DNA of 64,000 nt. Origin: Erigeron canadensis. Taxonomy: Eukaryota; Streptophyta; Magnoliopsida; Asterales; Asteraceae. This document shows positions 35,873 through 48,581 of this stretch, in pieces (position 1 is the stretch's first letter; every line of letters starts with the position of its first letter). A program made the translations under genes and the position numbers. The stretch spans positions 2,976,001 to 3,040,000 of the forward strand of contig NC_057764.1 of assembly GCF_010389155.1 (NCBI RefSeq), read 5' to 3'. A model generated the notes under the pieces. It was given only the letters and a program-made list of their open reading frames with translations. It did not search any database and was not told the DNA's origin.

Positions 35873-38800
35873 ATGGCTATGGTGCTAAAATCTCCTTCAT
35901 CACCATCTACTATGTCTAATATTTATAATTCTAACTGTAGTTATGATGTTTTTCTAAGTTTCCGAGGTGAAGACACTCGTAAGGCGTTCACTGATCATCT
36001 CTATAAAGCCTTGAACCAAGCTGGAATCCGCACATTTCGAGATGATGATGCCATGGAAAGAGGAAGATTCCTGAAGCCAGAACTGGAGAAAGCCATCCGA
36101 CAGTCTCAAGTTTTACTCATTGTTCTCTCGAAAATATATGCAACTTCCAAGTGGTGTCTGGATGAGGTTAGGATGATTATGGAAAAGTTTGATAATAAGC
36201 GGCTTGAAGTGGTACCTGTGTTCTATAACATCAAGCCGACTACTGTTCGAAATCATACAGGCTGCTTTGAAGATGCATTTAAGGGTTATTATGAGGAGGT
36301 AACAAAGGAAACAAATGTTGAAAAGAAGAAGGAATTAGCGGAGAAGGTGGAAGCTTGGAGGTCTTTTCTTAGAAAAGCTGGATCCCTCACTGGAATGGTA
36401 CTTCCGGAAGATGGGTATGCAATTAATTAATGCTTTCTCTTGTATGTATTATATATATACACCTCATTTTTATGTTACCTTTTCTTTTTTTTAACTACGT
36501 GGATTTTATGTATAACTCACCTAGAAGCTTGATAAAATTTTATGATCATTGCATTATAAGTTATGGCACTGACAATTATTTAGATCTTGATGTTATACTT
36601 TCGATCAAGGTGTATACACTACAACTAATAAACATGTAAATATGCTTGTTGTAAAAAGATGCGTCATACAACGGGTATACAGATTCTATATTCTTTACCT
36701 TTATTGTTCTAGGTATGAGGCCGAATTTATATCCAACGTTGTCAAGGTTATACGAAAGAAGCTGAACTACAACGCCTTATACATTGATGAAAAACTAGTG
36801 GGAATTACCGAGAACATAGCTAAGATTGAATCATGGTTGCAAGATCCCTCACCTAATGCAGTAATCTATGTCATCGATGGGATGGGTGGCATAGGGAAAA
36901 CAACCGTAGCCAAATGCGTATACAACTCAAACTTTCGTGAGTATGATTGTAGTTGTTTCCTGGCAAATATTTGTGACGCGTCAAGTCATTCCAATGGAAT
37001 GCTTCGCTTGCAAAGTCAGCTTCTTTCCACAATTTTAAAGAGTGAAAAGGAAGAGACGGTTTGGAATGAGTATGAAGGAACCACTAAGATTATAGATGCC
37101 GTGTGCAAAAAAAAAGTACTTCTGGTACTTGATGATGTTACAACATCGCAACAGTTGAATGCATTATTAGGACCACAAAGGTTTTATCCTGGAAGTAAAG
37201 TGATCATAACAACTAGACACAAGTCGTTAATGATTAATCTCAATGTTCATCCCTAGGCCAAATTGTGAAAACACTATCTGCTGACAAATCTATCGAACTC
37301 TTTAGTTGGCATGCCTTTAATAAGAATCAACCCAGTGAACCCTACGTTGTCCGGTCAAAACTAGTGGACCATTACTGTATGGGTCTTCCGTTAGCCCTAA
37401 AAGTGTTGGGTTCTTATCTACGTGGAAAAAGCATTGATGAGTGGGAAGATGCTATGTGCAAGTTAGAAGCCAATCCTCATCCTGGAATTCAAAATGTTCT
37501 ACAGCTGAGCTATGAATCCCTGGAAGATGAGAATGATAAAAATCTGTTTTTGCATATTGCTTGCTTTTTTGTGGGTGAGGATAAAGACTATATAGTCAAA
37601 CTATTAGCTGAGTGCAATCTATACCCTATTATCGGGATCAAGAATCTTACGGATAGGTGTCTACTATATCATGAAGATGGGAAAGTAGGGATGCATCAAC
37701 TAATCAGAGAGATGGGGCAAGAAGTTGTTCATCTAGAACATCTAGGCAAAACAATGTCGAAGAACGAACCAAACTTTAAAACTAGATCTTTAGAAAAGAT
37801 GAAAAACCTGATGCTACTTCAACTAAGCTATGTCACGTTTTGTGGGAGATACAAGAAATTGCCAAAAAATTTACGACTATTGAGCTGGCATGGTTTTTCT
37901 CTAAAATCTATACCAAGCGACATTCCTTTGGAGAAGTTGGTTATTCTTGCATCTCCTTTTAATTCTCCGAGTATTGATTAAAAAAACTCATTGGTTATAT
38001 CTATATGCATAAGTTTAGTAACATACTTGTGGTTTTTCATGTCACAGTCTATGGACTCGTTAAAAATCTTGAATCTTAGCTATTCTCTTGAGCTAATCCC
38101 AAATTTTGGTGGACTTCCGAGTCTAGTGAATTTGATTCCGAAAGGATGTACAAGTTTATCTGTGGTTGATGAATGGATTGCATACCTTGAAGGACTTGTG
38201 TTGCTCGATGTGACGGATTGTAGAAGCCTAAGAAATGTTCCATGTTTACCTAGATCCCTTGTATCACTTCAAATGTCTGGTTGCCCAAACCTTGGAGATG
38301 TTAGACGTTTTGAATGGTTTGGTTCAACTTCATTACCTTCTCATTTGGTAAAATTGAATATCTCATATTGCAATCTGTTTGACACTTCTTTCCCAAATTA
38401 ATGACTGAAGGTGTTGAGAAATGATGGAAGCAATGTAACAAAACAATGTAACCAAAATGTATACAAAACCTACCTAATATTCTCTATGCTGCAAGATGTT
38501 TACAGTTGCAATCAATTCAAGGACTCCCAAAAACACTCATGGAATTGGATATCGAGAGGAATATGTCATTGGAGAAAGTAGAGGTCCAATCAGAAAAACA
38601 TGGCATCTTTGTGACCGGCCAGGGAGGGTAACTTGAAGTGGCAATCAATAGCCAAAGGTGAGAGAAAAATTTTACAAAAGCTGCTTTTAGGAATGAAAAT
38701 GGGTCTTGATTATTCTAATAAACAAAAGGTGCCATCTCTCCTCTGTTTATCTCTGTTGTCCTGTGTTTTTTTAGTTATCCATAGTTTTTTAACGTATAGA

Positions 38801-39051
38801 TGGTGATGGTGTTTTGTTTCACATGATGATGCAGGTCGTATTTGAGTATGGTATATTCAGCACACGGGTTAGAAAGGAACACATACCTTCTTGCTGCACA
38901 TATTAAGAAAGGGGCCCACAAATATCATTTAAAGTTCCATCTCATGATAGTGGTAGAATAATAAGTGGCTTCAACTTGTCTTTAGTATTTTCTCCATTAT
39001 ACCTTAAGTGGTTTTATTTGTATGGTATGGAATCAATTGAAAGATGCCAAT
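35873..39051 (+). pseudogene. TIR-NBS-LRR disease-resistance gene, decayed
   Basis: Intracellular plant immune receptor of the TNL class. Exon 1 (35873-36414) encodes the TIR domain: YDVFLSFRGEDTRKAF, then WCLDEVRMI with the glutamate that serves as NADase catalyst in active TIRs. The GT-AG intron 36415-36712 joins it to the NB-ARC exon: P-loop GMGGIGKTTVAKCVYN, kinase-2 KKVLLVLDDV, RNBS-B GSKVIITTRHK, GLPLALKVLGSYL and the MHD-like motif as MHQLIREMG. A frameshift near 37250 (stop TAG 37254-37256) separates RNBS-B from the rest, which resumes as VKTLSADKSIELFSWHAF. About 45 residues after the MHD motif seem deleted. Leucine-rich fragments lie at 37800-38401 and 38500-38640. A C-terminal C-JID-like piece (VVFEYGIFST, then ISFKVPSHDSGRIISGFN, with an in-frame TAA) is at 38836-39051. 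The number of lesions makes a functional full-length receptor unlikely; a truncated TIR-only product from exon 1 is conceivable. Confidence 0.85.
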
Positions 39052-42000
39052 TAATGTGTATTGGTCTGTTGATTTGTAATTTGGGTTTTGTTTTTTCTCA
39101 CCTCTAGCGAAATGCATTTAATTCTAAATAAGAACTGTGTAGTCATTTCACTCGACTACTAATTTAGTGGAAAACCATTGATCTTCTAAGTTGCTAAATT
39201 TGTTCAAAGATTCAAGTTATTATATATAGATGATCCCAATTTGCTCAACCAACCCATTCTGTCACCTTGGTTGAATTGTTCATTGGCAGGTGTTCCTTGA
39301 ATGACGTTTATGTTCATCACAACTTTTCTCATGTCACTCGGGCAGATAAACATTCGGTATGCTACATTTTTCCTTACTGCTTCTTCTTTCCTTGTGAAGT
39401 TATTTTTCTCTCAGTTGTAATCATGAAGGTTCGTCATGTATGTTAGGTCTTTCAGTTACTTGTCTTTGTCTTTATGGTTGTAACGTATGTTTGGCATTAT
39501 GGTACCCGTAAAAAGTCAACCATAACCTTCACAATAAAGCTTCATTAAAATGTGGCTTTTAGGGCTGGTCCGAGGTTTGGGAATTGTTTGCTTGCCTAGG
39601 ATAGGGCTCGTATCCCCAGAACTTGCAATAGGTCCACCTTCAGTTTTCTCAAGTTTTTTACAATTCTGCCGGGTTGTGTGGAACTTTGCTGTACCTTTTG
39701 TGGTTCCTGAAGAATGGTTTCTTACTGGGAGGATCTTTTCCTAAGAGTCAGAGACCAGACCGTACATATAGAATTATAGGTGTATTGTGAGATATGGGCA
39801 TAAGGATATTGAAAGAGATGATGAGAACTTCGAAATCAACTTATCCAAAGCATGGCAGAATTCATACAAATGAAAGTTGTGGAACCTCAGTTCTCAAGCT
39901 GTGAGAATACATTGTTTGATGGTTGAATGGCGGTTATACGCACTCTCCCCAGGTCAGTTGTTTTCTAAGCAATTTTCATTTCTCCTTCAGCCCACTTTTG
40001 GAGTTATGAGTAGAGGCAGCAAACTGGTCAAACTATATAACGTGTCAAAATGGGTAAGTTTCTGTATAAGTCAAAATGGTTAGTATATGTCATTGTCCAA
40101 ACAAGTTTATCATTGAATTATCTTTGTTTTAAAATTCACTTTTACAGTAATAATCAAAGTTGTTTAATAAACCATTTTTGAGCGTTGTATGGATCATGAT
40201 AACCCTAAGGGTGGATATTCATCGGGTAGGATAACAATTGACATGCATAATCATGAAGACGTACACTAAAGGGAGAATTTTGACCCATTCTAATTGTCAA
40301 AAAATTTTTGTTTCTCCCGAACTTCTGAAGTTTCGACATGTCTGATTGGAGGATTCAAATGGATGGGTAACAGGTGAAAACTAGATCAATACTCGGTCGT
40401 TGACCGGGTTAGAAACAAATCGACAATGCACATATATACTTAAAGAGTACACGAAACATGTTTAACTTTACCTACAAAGATATAATAGTTAAAAAAAAAT
40501 GCAAGAATCCAACTTTTACTAATAAGACGTAACACAAAACATTGCAACCTAAACATAATAGTTGAAATTAATTAATATCTAGATGTTCAAACAAATAAAT
40601 TGATATTGCATGAAATTTATGGTAAAAGACTATAATTTGTGTCTTGCCACCATTGTAAAAACACTAACTACATTAATCATTTTGCATTATATTTAGTCGG
40701 TGACCACGTTACAATATAATCTTATATATCTAAAACACATTGAAACCTGGTCCAACCTGTATTTTTACTTGAAATCATTATAAATTTTTAACACACCAAC
40801 CTGATTATTTTAAATCAGATCTTGGTTGGATTTTTAGGTTGCTAGGTCGATCCGACAACCATAATAAAATGTCGGCCCATTTAACACAAAATCAACCATT
40901 TAACCTACCAACCCATCAACCCATTTGACCAAAAAACAACCTATTTTAGTTACTTGACTTAAAACCAACCTATTTGCCCCATTTACTCGTTAACCCATTT
41001 GACTAAAAAGAACGCATTTGACCCAAAACAAACTCATGTGATCTATCAGCCACATGACCCAAAAACAACCCGATTATAACTAATTAGGTCAACCGGGGTT
41101 GACCAAAGCCGAGGCAAGAATGAAATTGCTCACCAGAAGTTTTTTGTAACTTTTGCTAAAACAAACTATCTCCATTATACTTTTATATTAATAACTTTTA
41201 CATTAATAAACAAACTGTTACCACAACCATCATCGTCGTTGTTACTACCGTTACTTTATACGGATACCTTTCGCGTTATAATAAATATAAGGTGAGCCCA
41301 TGACCCCATGTCATTACCCTATCATCTCTCCCTGAGTTTATTTTTTTCCTCTTTCTTAATTTTCATATGCTCCTAAATTATTTCAATCCATGTAGAAAAA
41401 TCGATCGATATCAAAAATTCAACATCTCTATATGTAATTTGTTTACCAACAACAATCACACGAAGCCTTGAGATCTAGTTTCATATTGTTTCTTTTCTTC
41501 ATTAGCTTTTGTTGTTTCCATTTTATCTGTTTATTTATATATTTTTCTTTCCTTTTATTTGGTGAATATGACATTGAGTATGGTCATATGGATACAATAA
41601 AAAAATTGTTATGGATGCAATTTTTTTTTCTAAACGGCAATTAGATATCCATCTTTTAACTCTTAATAACTAATTGATTTTTTAAATTATTATTATGATG
41701 CATGATCAATTAGTTTGTTTATTCTAAAGCTTTTTCAATTGTTCATCCATTAAAAGTTTATCACAAAATATTCAGTTTAGGAAAAGGATTTTTATAAAAG
41801 TAATGGACGAACATTGCATTAAAAACTATGGCTAATAAAACTCCAAAGGCATGTCTAATGGTATAAAGGTAGGTGTATTAAATATTATAAAAAATTTACC
41901 ATAATTAGTAAGTAAATTGACTTTCAATTTAAATGGTGGAGATTAATTTGTGGGTTTATTTTTAATGGCTTAGATTAAAAGATAATTTTATTTTTTTCTC

Positions 42001-42116
42001 TTTGTAGTGGTAGCCATATACATATATAATGTTAAAAATGTGGGTTGAAAATAAATATATGGTGCCTGGTGAGTTTGGTTGACCCAAATTGTTTTTTGTG
42101 TCTGTATAGTATACAT
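39052..42116. other. Repeat-rich stretch without a supported gene
   Basis: A small further TNL-like piece may lie near 39290-39350. At 40880-41050 the word aacccatttgacc recurs irregularly in seven or so copies. At 41180-41290 sequence like the terminus of the 52827 element appears (ttactaccgttactttatac). Short plus-strand frames at 39550 and 39877 have no recognisable protein character. Confidence 0.4.
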
Positions 42117-42832
42117 GGTTTTCGGTACGGAACCGTACTGAAACCGAAAATAGCCCAAAGTGAGAACCGATATATCGGTACGGTACTGATACCGGTATCG
42201 GTTTTTTGTTCCCAAACCCGAATAATACCGAAAATAAAGGAAAAATGGGCAAAATGAGACATGTAGCATGTATGAATTTTAAGCCCACGTGTACTCATTT
42301 TAAGCAACGTGAATGTGCCTTATATAACCAATTTGTATTTTAAGTGTGCCTTTTGCTTCAGACCCAACTGTTTTTTATTATCACCTTACTAAGTTGCACT
42401 CATAATTTGAGTGTTTCATCCAGAGAACTGAGAGAAGTGAAGATGGGCTTCGAATTTAACCTGTCATATATGATTTCAACAGCTATAGCCTAAATCAATG
42501 AAACATAACTGAGATTGTGTACTTGAACAGTTAAAACTTCTGTGTTTATAACCAAGATAAAATTTTCATGGGTCTGTTCACATATTGGCGCATGAGAAGC
42601 TATAAACAGCTTTGTGTTTTGGTCAACATAATATATATGTATATGTAGTGTAACTAATTAATAGAGATAAGAGAGTTACTGAAAATTTATGTTTTTAAGA
42701 AATCCGGATTAATATTCAGTTTCCCGTACCGATACTAAAACCGATTTTGTCCCAAAATGAAAACCAATACCGAATCCTCAAAATCGGTACCGGCACGGTT
42801 TCAGTTTTTCGGTTTTTTTTCTCATCCCTACT
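42117..42832. mobile_element. hAT-type non-autonomous element, accg-rich
   Basis: The subterminal regions are inverted arrays of accgaaa/ggtaccggta words. The element is flanked by identical 8-mers gtatacat (42109-42116 and 42833-42840), a hAT-type target duplication. The right end is agtagggatgagaaaa inverted; the left end begins ggttttcgg, so the first dozen bases of the left terminus seem missing. The centre (about 42270-42690) is unrelated AT-rich DNA. Confidence 0.7.
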
Positions 42833-42840
42833 GTATACAT

Positions 42841-43360
42841 TTTTTCTTACAATAAATCACTATTTTTAAAATACAATTTGCAAGGTTGTAAACTTGGAGG
42901 CGTTAAAAATACACTCTTTGGGAACATTTGACGTATTCAACTCTTTGGACCTATCATAAACATGCTGTTTTTCTATGTTCAACCTTTTGATTGGACCTAT
43001 TTGATATAAAACTTAACCCAAACTGATCCAGTTATAAGTAAATGAGTTGAATCTTAAACATTGTTTAAGATCCGAATATGATGTTGACAACCTATAAATA
43101 AGTTGCACATATGATGGGACATTATTATTCTTATGTGAAGACTTGGTGGTCATCTTCAAATGCCACTATATGTTTCTTTATTCATTTAAAAAACCAAACA
43201 ATATCCACTTTTAGGATATTATAAAGAAAGGAAAACAAAGACAAAAACCATATATGGAAAAACAGCGGAATCAAATCAGTTAAACGCCCCCAATATCAGG
43301 ACACAAACCACCTCCAAACAGCTTCCCTATGTCTTCAAGACACCTGTATATTTACACCCA
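42841..43360. other. USP upstream region
   Basis: No gene. Likely promoter and upstream DNA of the universal stress protein gene. Confidence 0.35.
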
Positions 43361-43364
43361 CTAC

Positions 43365-43371
43365 TATAAAA
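43365..43371 (+). promoter_or_regulatory. TATA box of the USP gene
   Basis: TATAAAA lies 138 bp before the start codon, giving an expected transcription start near 43395 and a leader of about 110 nt. Confidence 0.5.
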
Positions 43372-43508
43372 TATTTCTATATATATATTTATTGTTATGG
43401 GACAAAATATCCATATACATCAAACTCCTCTGTTTAGTCAATCACACGCAATCTTATTATACTCCAATAACAAGCGTAGATAAAACTAAAAGAATTTAAT
43501 AGAAATCA

Positions 43509-45934
43509 ATGGAACGCAAGATTCTAGTGGCAGTTGATGAAGGGGAAGAAAGTGCGTATGCTCTGTCTTGGTGTCTCAAAAACATCATCGCTGAGAATTC
43601 AAAAGACACCCTTGTCCTCCTTTATGTCAAGCCACCACAAGTTGTCTACACAGCTCTTGATGGCTCAGGTTTAACTTTATATTTTATACAGTATTTATTT
43701 ATATACCATAAGTAAGTAAGCAAGTAACATCCAACATCGTTTTTCACTACCTAAGCCTTCATTTAAATCAACCTGCCAACCCAAAACTCGACCAGTCAAT
43801 CCGATTGAAATCTTTGACCTAAATTTTTTAGTGGGTTGGGTTTAGGGTAGAGATTTTCGACCCGTTAACCTGCCAACCCAAACCCACCAACCCGAACACA
43901 TTGACAACCCTGTTGTCCTAAGGTAGGTATGCTACTTCTCAGTTCTACTAGAAAAAGACCTTCAAGGCTCCAACCACTTGATCAAATACATATATATATA
44001 TATGTGATACGTTCCTGTCGGTTATGGACGTGGTCAACAAAGCAATCATATGATTTATAGTTTTACATATTAGTTAATTTAAGTATTTAGTTTTCATATT
44101 ATGTAAACCACTTTTATCCGCATAAAGTGCATGTATCTAGGATAGCATTTTCCATTTCTGCTTTAAATTAGGAATAGTTAACTGCTTTAGTTTTCTTTAT
44201 AAATTGTACTTAGTTGCATTAAGAAAATGGTGAAGAAAAATATTTGGCAAGTAATTGTCTCTCTTGTTCTCTATATTTCTTGGAGCCTAACCCCCTCTAA
44301 GGGTTATCTATCAATATGTTTGTTCAAATTAGGAAGTTTCTTACATGCCAGCACTATGGTTGACATTCATGGATACTAGCCTGGTTTGGGGATTAGTGGG
44401 CATCAGATAGTACATGAATTAGGGGTTCCTATCCAATTACGCTTTTTTTAATTAGGAAATTAGGAAGTTTCTTAAAACGGGAAAAAATAGGAAGTTTTAT
44501 GAGCTTTGCTCTAGACCCGTATGCACCTCAAACGGTTTCAAACCCTTTGTCCAAAGTGGGGTTGTCCTTCTCATGCTAATTTGCACGACTTAAATGCGAA
44601 ATGTCTTGCTAAGATGCACCTATGGGTATTTGGGGTTGTTTTAGGTGATCTCATTATTGTGTTTGCAAAATATGTTTGATAGAAAAATTGATTATTTTTT
44701 CATAAAGATAAAACATAGTTTTGGAAAAATAGTCTGGGACCTGTTTTTCAAAAAGCAATTTTAAATGCAAAAATTATTTTACAAATGCAATCCTTGACAC
44801 CTCTTAAGCTACATGAGAGTTGTTTTTTTCCTCTTAAAAATAAAATATCTTTGTATGTTTAATATATATATTTTTTTCAACTAATAAGATATGATTAAAA
44901 AGATGAAAGAAAAACAGGGTATTTGTTTTCGCCGGATATAATTGCGACCATGGACAAGTATAGGAACGACGTAGCAGAAAGTGTGATAGAGAAGGCGAAG
45001 AAACTATGCAAAGATCTTCAAGATGTGAGTTTTTTGTATTTCTTTATTTATTAATTAATTTGTTGTTTAGTTTTTATTATTATGATTTCGTGAATTTGGG
45101 TCATTTGAGTTTGGGCTTTTTAATTAGGTGAAGGTGGAGACGAGGGTGGAACATGGTGATCCAAGGGATTTGATTTGTAATGTTGCCGAGAAAATGGGTG
45201 TTGATATGGTTGTTTTGGGTAGCCATGGCTATGGTGTGATCAAGAGGTTGGTGATACTAACCCATAACTTACCTTTACATCTTAAAAGTTAGTTTATTTA
45301 TTTTTTTGTATTTCTTTTATCCTTTTTATATGTATTTTGTTTTTTGGAATGCCAACTGAAAATTTTATTACTCCAAACTATAAATATATCTGAACACGGG
45401 TATACAAAACTCTAGGATACAAACAAAGAAGAAAGATGACAAACTAAAACACTAAACTTAATACCTTTTATATGTTTTAGATGTGAGGGTAATATTATGA
45501 TATGGGAAATATCATTTCATTGATAATTATGCATACATTAAATTTGTTTGGGATGTGAAAATTTTGTTGGATCATGCGTCAATAATGAGTTAGCCCATTT
45601 GATAAAGATTCTTGCCTTTTGGGAAAGAAGTCTTGGATTCTAACCTTTGGCATGGGTGCTTTTAGAATAATCTAGGGTAGTTTAGGAGCTTGCATGAGTG
45701 GTTTTAGAATTATTTGGGTTAATTTAGGAGTAAGGTATCAAGTTAACATATATATATCGATAACGTTTATATTAAAAATTTTAAATGGTGATGTTTATCA
45801 AGTATTAATGGTAATGAACTGAAATTGGCAGGGCATTTCTTGGAAGTGTGAGCAATCACTGTGCCCAAAACATCAAGTGTCCTGTTCTGATAGTCAAGAT
45901 GCCCAAGGCTTGTGCTACATCTTCCACTTCTTGA
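43509..45934 (+). CDS. Universal stress protein, ATP-binding type
   Basis: I model four exons, 43509-43668, 44918-45024, 45128-45246 and 45832-45934, all with GT-AG introns and consistent phase, giving 162 residues, the usual size for plant single-domain USPs. The protein starts MERKILVAVDEGEESAYALS, where the Asp after VAV is the nucleotide-contacting residue. Near the C-terminus GSHGYGVIKRAFLGS matches the GX2GX9GS/T ATP-binding signature, followed by CPVLIVK. Such proteins are soluble alpha/beta sandwich dimers that rise under stress such as flooding, drought or oxidative conditions; the exact role here is unknown. Intron 1 (1249 bp) and intron 3 (585 bp) contain repeat relics. No lesion was seen. 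Stop codon TGA. Confidence 0.92.
43755..43925. repeat. aacctgccaacccaa repeat in USP intron 1
   Basis: The words aacctgccaacccaaa and gggttgggttt occur in both orientations in a stretch of about 170 bp, a common plant repeat of MITE type. Ends were not resolved. Confidence 0.4.
45347..45450 (-). mobile_element. Possible LINE tail in USP intron 3
   Basis: On the minus strand the sequence ends ttggagtaataaaattttca and then gttggcattccaaaaaa, like the tail of the LINE at 15393-16269. It is only a short relic. Confidence 0.3.
45585..45745 (+). mobile_element. Decayed SINE in USP intron 3
   Basis: A box A-like word gttagcccatttgataaag is followed by a box B-like word ggattctaacc at tRNA-like spacing, then two diverged copies of gagtggttttagaat-type sequence. 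Probably an old tRNA-derived SINE. Confidence 0.4.
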
Positions 45935-46720
45935 AACTGAAGTTAAAACTTTCTTGGTACACTGTCTTTTAACTTACTTTAGAGTCACAGTTGTATTGTA
46001 TTGTTGTTTGAGTTTTCTATTGTATGCATTTGTTATAATTTGTTTTTTACTGGCTATAGTTGTGTTAATTCAAATGGATGTCGTGCATGATTAGAAATCT
46101 AACCAGTCGGATAGGAATACCATGTTACGTTCATCAATTACATCATTTTTAGTTTAACTTTTTATAATGGAGCTAGTCCCAACTTTATCATCATGCTACA
46201 TTTGGAAGAGGTGGGTGGTTGGTGACACCATTGTCGCCTAGTCAGTTTGGTCCTCTTTGCTTAAACTCTGGGCCAGAAGAAGAGGTGTGGGGCACTGGGG
46301 CCTGTGATATATGGGTGTATATATACATGTCTTTTGGGAAAAGTCTTGCTTTTATGAGAAATAAGGTTTAAAAAGAGCTAAATGAAAAATCAGTGGTGAA
46401 AGATATTTTATGCCAACAATGAGCTTAAAAGTTAAGTGTTTTAATTATTTCTACTTAGCTTCTGTGAGCAATCACTCTGTTGGATAATGGTTGTTTGGAT
46501 CATGATGAACAAATGCTAGCCAAAACATACTCTAAACGAAGTAACCAACTCATCGCAAAACCTTGATGTTTAACAAAGCTTAGTAACAAAAACATTGACG
46601 TACTAATAACTGATAACAGAGCATTTTCAGAAAATAAAATTACTGTCATATCGCATATGTTCCGACCTTAGCCAAGTGTGCCAACGACATAGTTAACTTC
46701 TTTCAGATCTCATACCGATT
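45935..46720. other. Region between the convergent USP and Hsp70 genes
   Basis: The two genes end toward each other with 786 bp between stop codons. This must hold both 3' untranslated regions. No further gene is seen. Confidence 0.5.
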
Positions 46721-48522
46721 TTAGGTCTTAGCAATTGTAGTTGTTTTTTTCTGACCTGTAGAAATTTCCTTTCCAGAGACCAGGAGGATCCCATTAACAT
46801 CAATACTGAAGCAAATCTCTATCTCTGCTACCCCGTCAGTAGAACTAAGAGTAATCCCGTATAGGTTGAACTCGCCAAGTAATAAGTTCTCCTCAACATT
46901 GACGCTTTCACCCTGGTACACCAAAATATGTATTGCGGAATTGTTGCCAGACGAATAAAATATTTTCCTCTTTCTTGTAGGAACCGGCGTGTTCCTGGGT
47001 ATAATTACTTTCATTTCACCATTTTTACCCGCCTTTATTCCTAATGATAGAGGAGTAACATCCTGTAAGACCACATCCTGGATCATATCCTCCTTACCAT
47101 CAGTTTCGCCAGCTAACCTTGAAGCCAAAATTGCAGCACCAAATGCAACAGCTTCATCGCCATTCATACTCATGCAAAGTGTCTTGCCATCAAAAAAATC
47201 CTTCAACATTTGTTGAATCTTCGGAATCCTGGTTGAACCCCCAACGAGAACAACTTCATCTATATCATCCTTTTTCATATTTCCATCATTCAAACAATTT
47301 TCAACCAGTTGAATGCAATTTCTGAAAAACACTGAATTTAGTTCCTCAAATTTAGCTCGGCTGATGGTAATAGAAAAGTCGAATCCCATATGTAAGCAAT
47401 CAAGTTCAATGTAAGCCACGCTGGTTGAGGACAAATCCCTCTTTGCTTTCTCACAAGCAACTTTCAACCTCCCCAATGCTCTTGGATTCCCTCTTATGTC
47501 GTGTTCATTCATTTTTTGAAATTCTTCTATGCAGTGATTAAGGAGCGCGGTATCAAATTCATCACCACCTAAATGAGTGTCGCCACCAACAGCTTTTACC
47601 ACAATGCCACCCTTTTTACTGACTGTCAAAAGAGATACATCAAAGGTTCCACCACCTAAATCAAAAACCAAAACATTCTTGTCCTTGTTCCATTCTGTGT
47701 CACCCATATTGTCCACCCCATATGCAACTGCCGCAGCGGTAGGCTCATTAATCAAACGCAGCACATTAAGACCTGCTAGTTTCCCCGCTTCCTTTGTTGC
47801 CTCGCGTTGCTGGTTGTTAAAATAAGCTGGAACAGTGATCACCGCATCTGTCACCTCTGTTCCAAGAAACTTCTCAGCAACTTCTTTAATCTTTTTGAGC
47901 ACCATGGCAGATAATTCTTCTGGTGCAAATGTTTTTTTTTTGCCCTCAAACTCGACAACAACATTTGGCTTCGCCCTAGGGCCTTCAATGATCTTAAAAG
48001 GCCATGCCTCTAAATCCTTCTGCAGTTGAGGATCTTGAAACCTTTTCCCGATCATACGCTTGACATCTTCAATTACAAAAAGATTGTGGTCAACAAATTA
48101 ATCATTTGTTTAACATTCTTATAGAAGAAAAGAAAATTAAAGCTATAAATTAGAAAATGAGGTATTAGACAACATATTATACGACCGTATAAAACATGTA
48201 TTGCTGTCGATAGCTAAAAATTGTTGTGGATTTCACACTCCCCATTAAAAAAAAAACAACAAAGATATATAAAATTATATAATGAGGAATTAGACTTGCC
48301 AAAGATTGTGTTGGTAGCTTTCCTAATGATTTGGAGTTTTGCACCCTCCCCTACCACGATCTCGGTATCATTGACAGCTACGAAAGACGGAGTGACATGA
48401 TTTCCCTGCTCATTAGGTATGATCTCTACCCGGTTTTTTTGGCGAAACCAAGCAGCAGCGCATGAATATGTTGTTCCAAGATCAATACCAATCGCTGTTC
48501 TTTTAACACTGCTTTGAGACAT
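46721..48522 (-). CDS. HSP70: Hsp70-family chaperone lacking the C-terminal lid
   Basis: Two exons, 48522-48300 and 48066-46721, encode 522 residues against about 650 for cytosolic plant Hsp70. ATPase landmarks are present: [10 protein letters not shown] (residues 12-21), [25 protein letters not shown] and [11 protein letters not shown]. The interdomain and start of the substrate-binding beta domain follow ([35 protein letters not shown]). The frame stops at TAA just after the beta domain (IAKT), so the helical lid and the EEVD tail are missing; no lid sequence is found downstream. Without a lid, peptide exchange should be fast and TPR co-chaperone binding absent; that is inference from known Hsp70s. 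The intron 48067-48299 begins GC (TTTG|GCAAGT) and ends AG. No targeting peptide is visible, suggesting cytosol or nucleus. It may be a specialised short paralogue or an early pseudogene. Confidence 0.88.
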
Positions 48523-48573
48523 TTTGAATATAATGTTAATGTTGGTAATGTACTAATGTAGTCCTAATCTATG

Positions 48574-48581
48574 TATATATA
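48574..48581 (-). promoter_or_regulatory. Possible TATA box of the Hsp70 gene
   Basis: TATATATA in the context GATGTATATATACATAG lies about 52 bp upstream of the start codon. It would leave a very short leader. No clean array of inverted GAA heat-shock elements was seen upstream. Confidence 0.35.

Noticed and set aside
39550..40083. Two short plus-strand frames after the TNL remnant
   Set aside because: Neither shows LRR spacing or any family signature, and there are no convincing splice sites linking them to the TNL gene.
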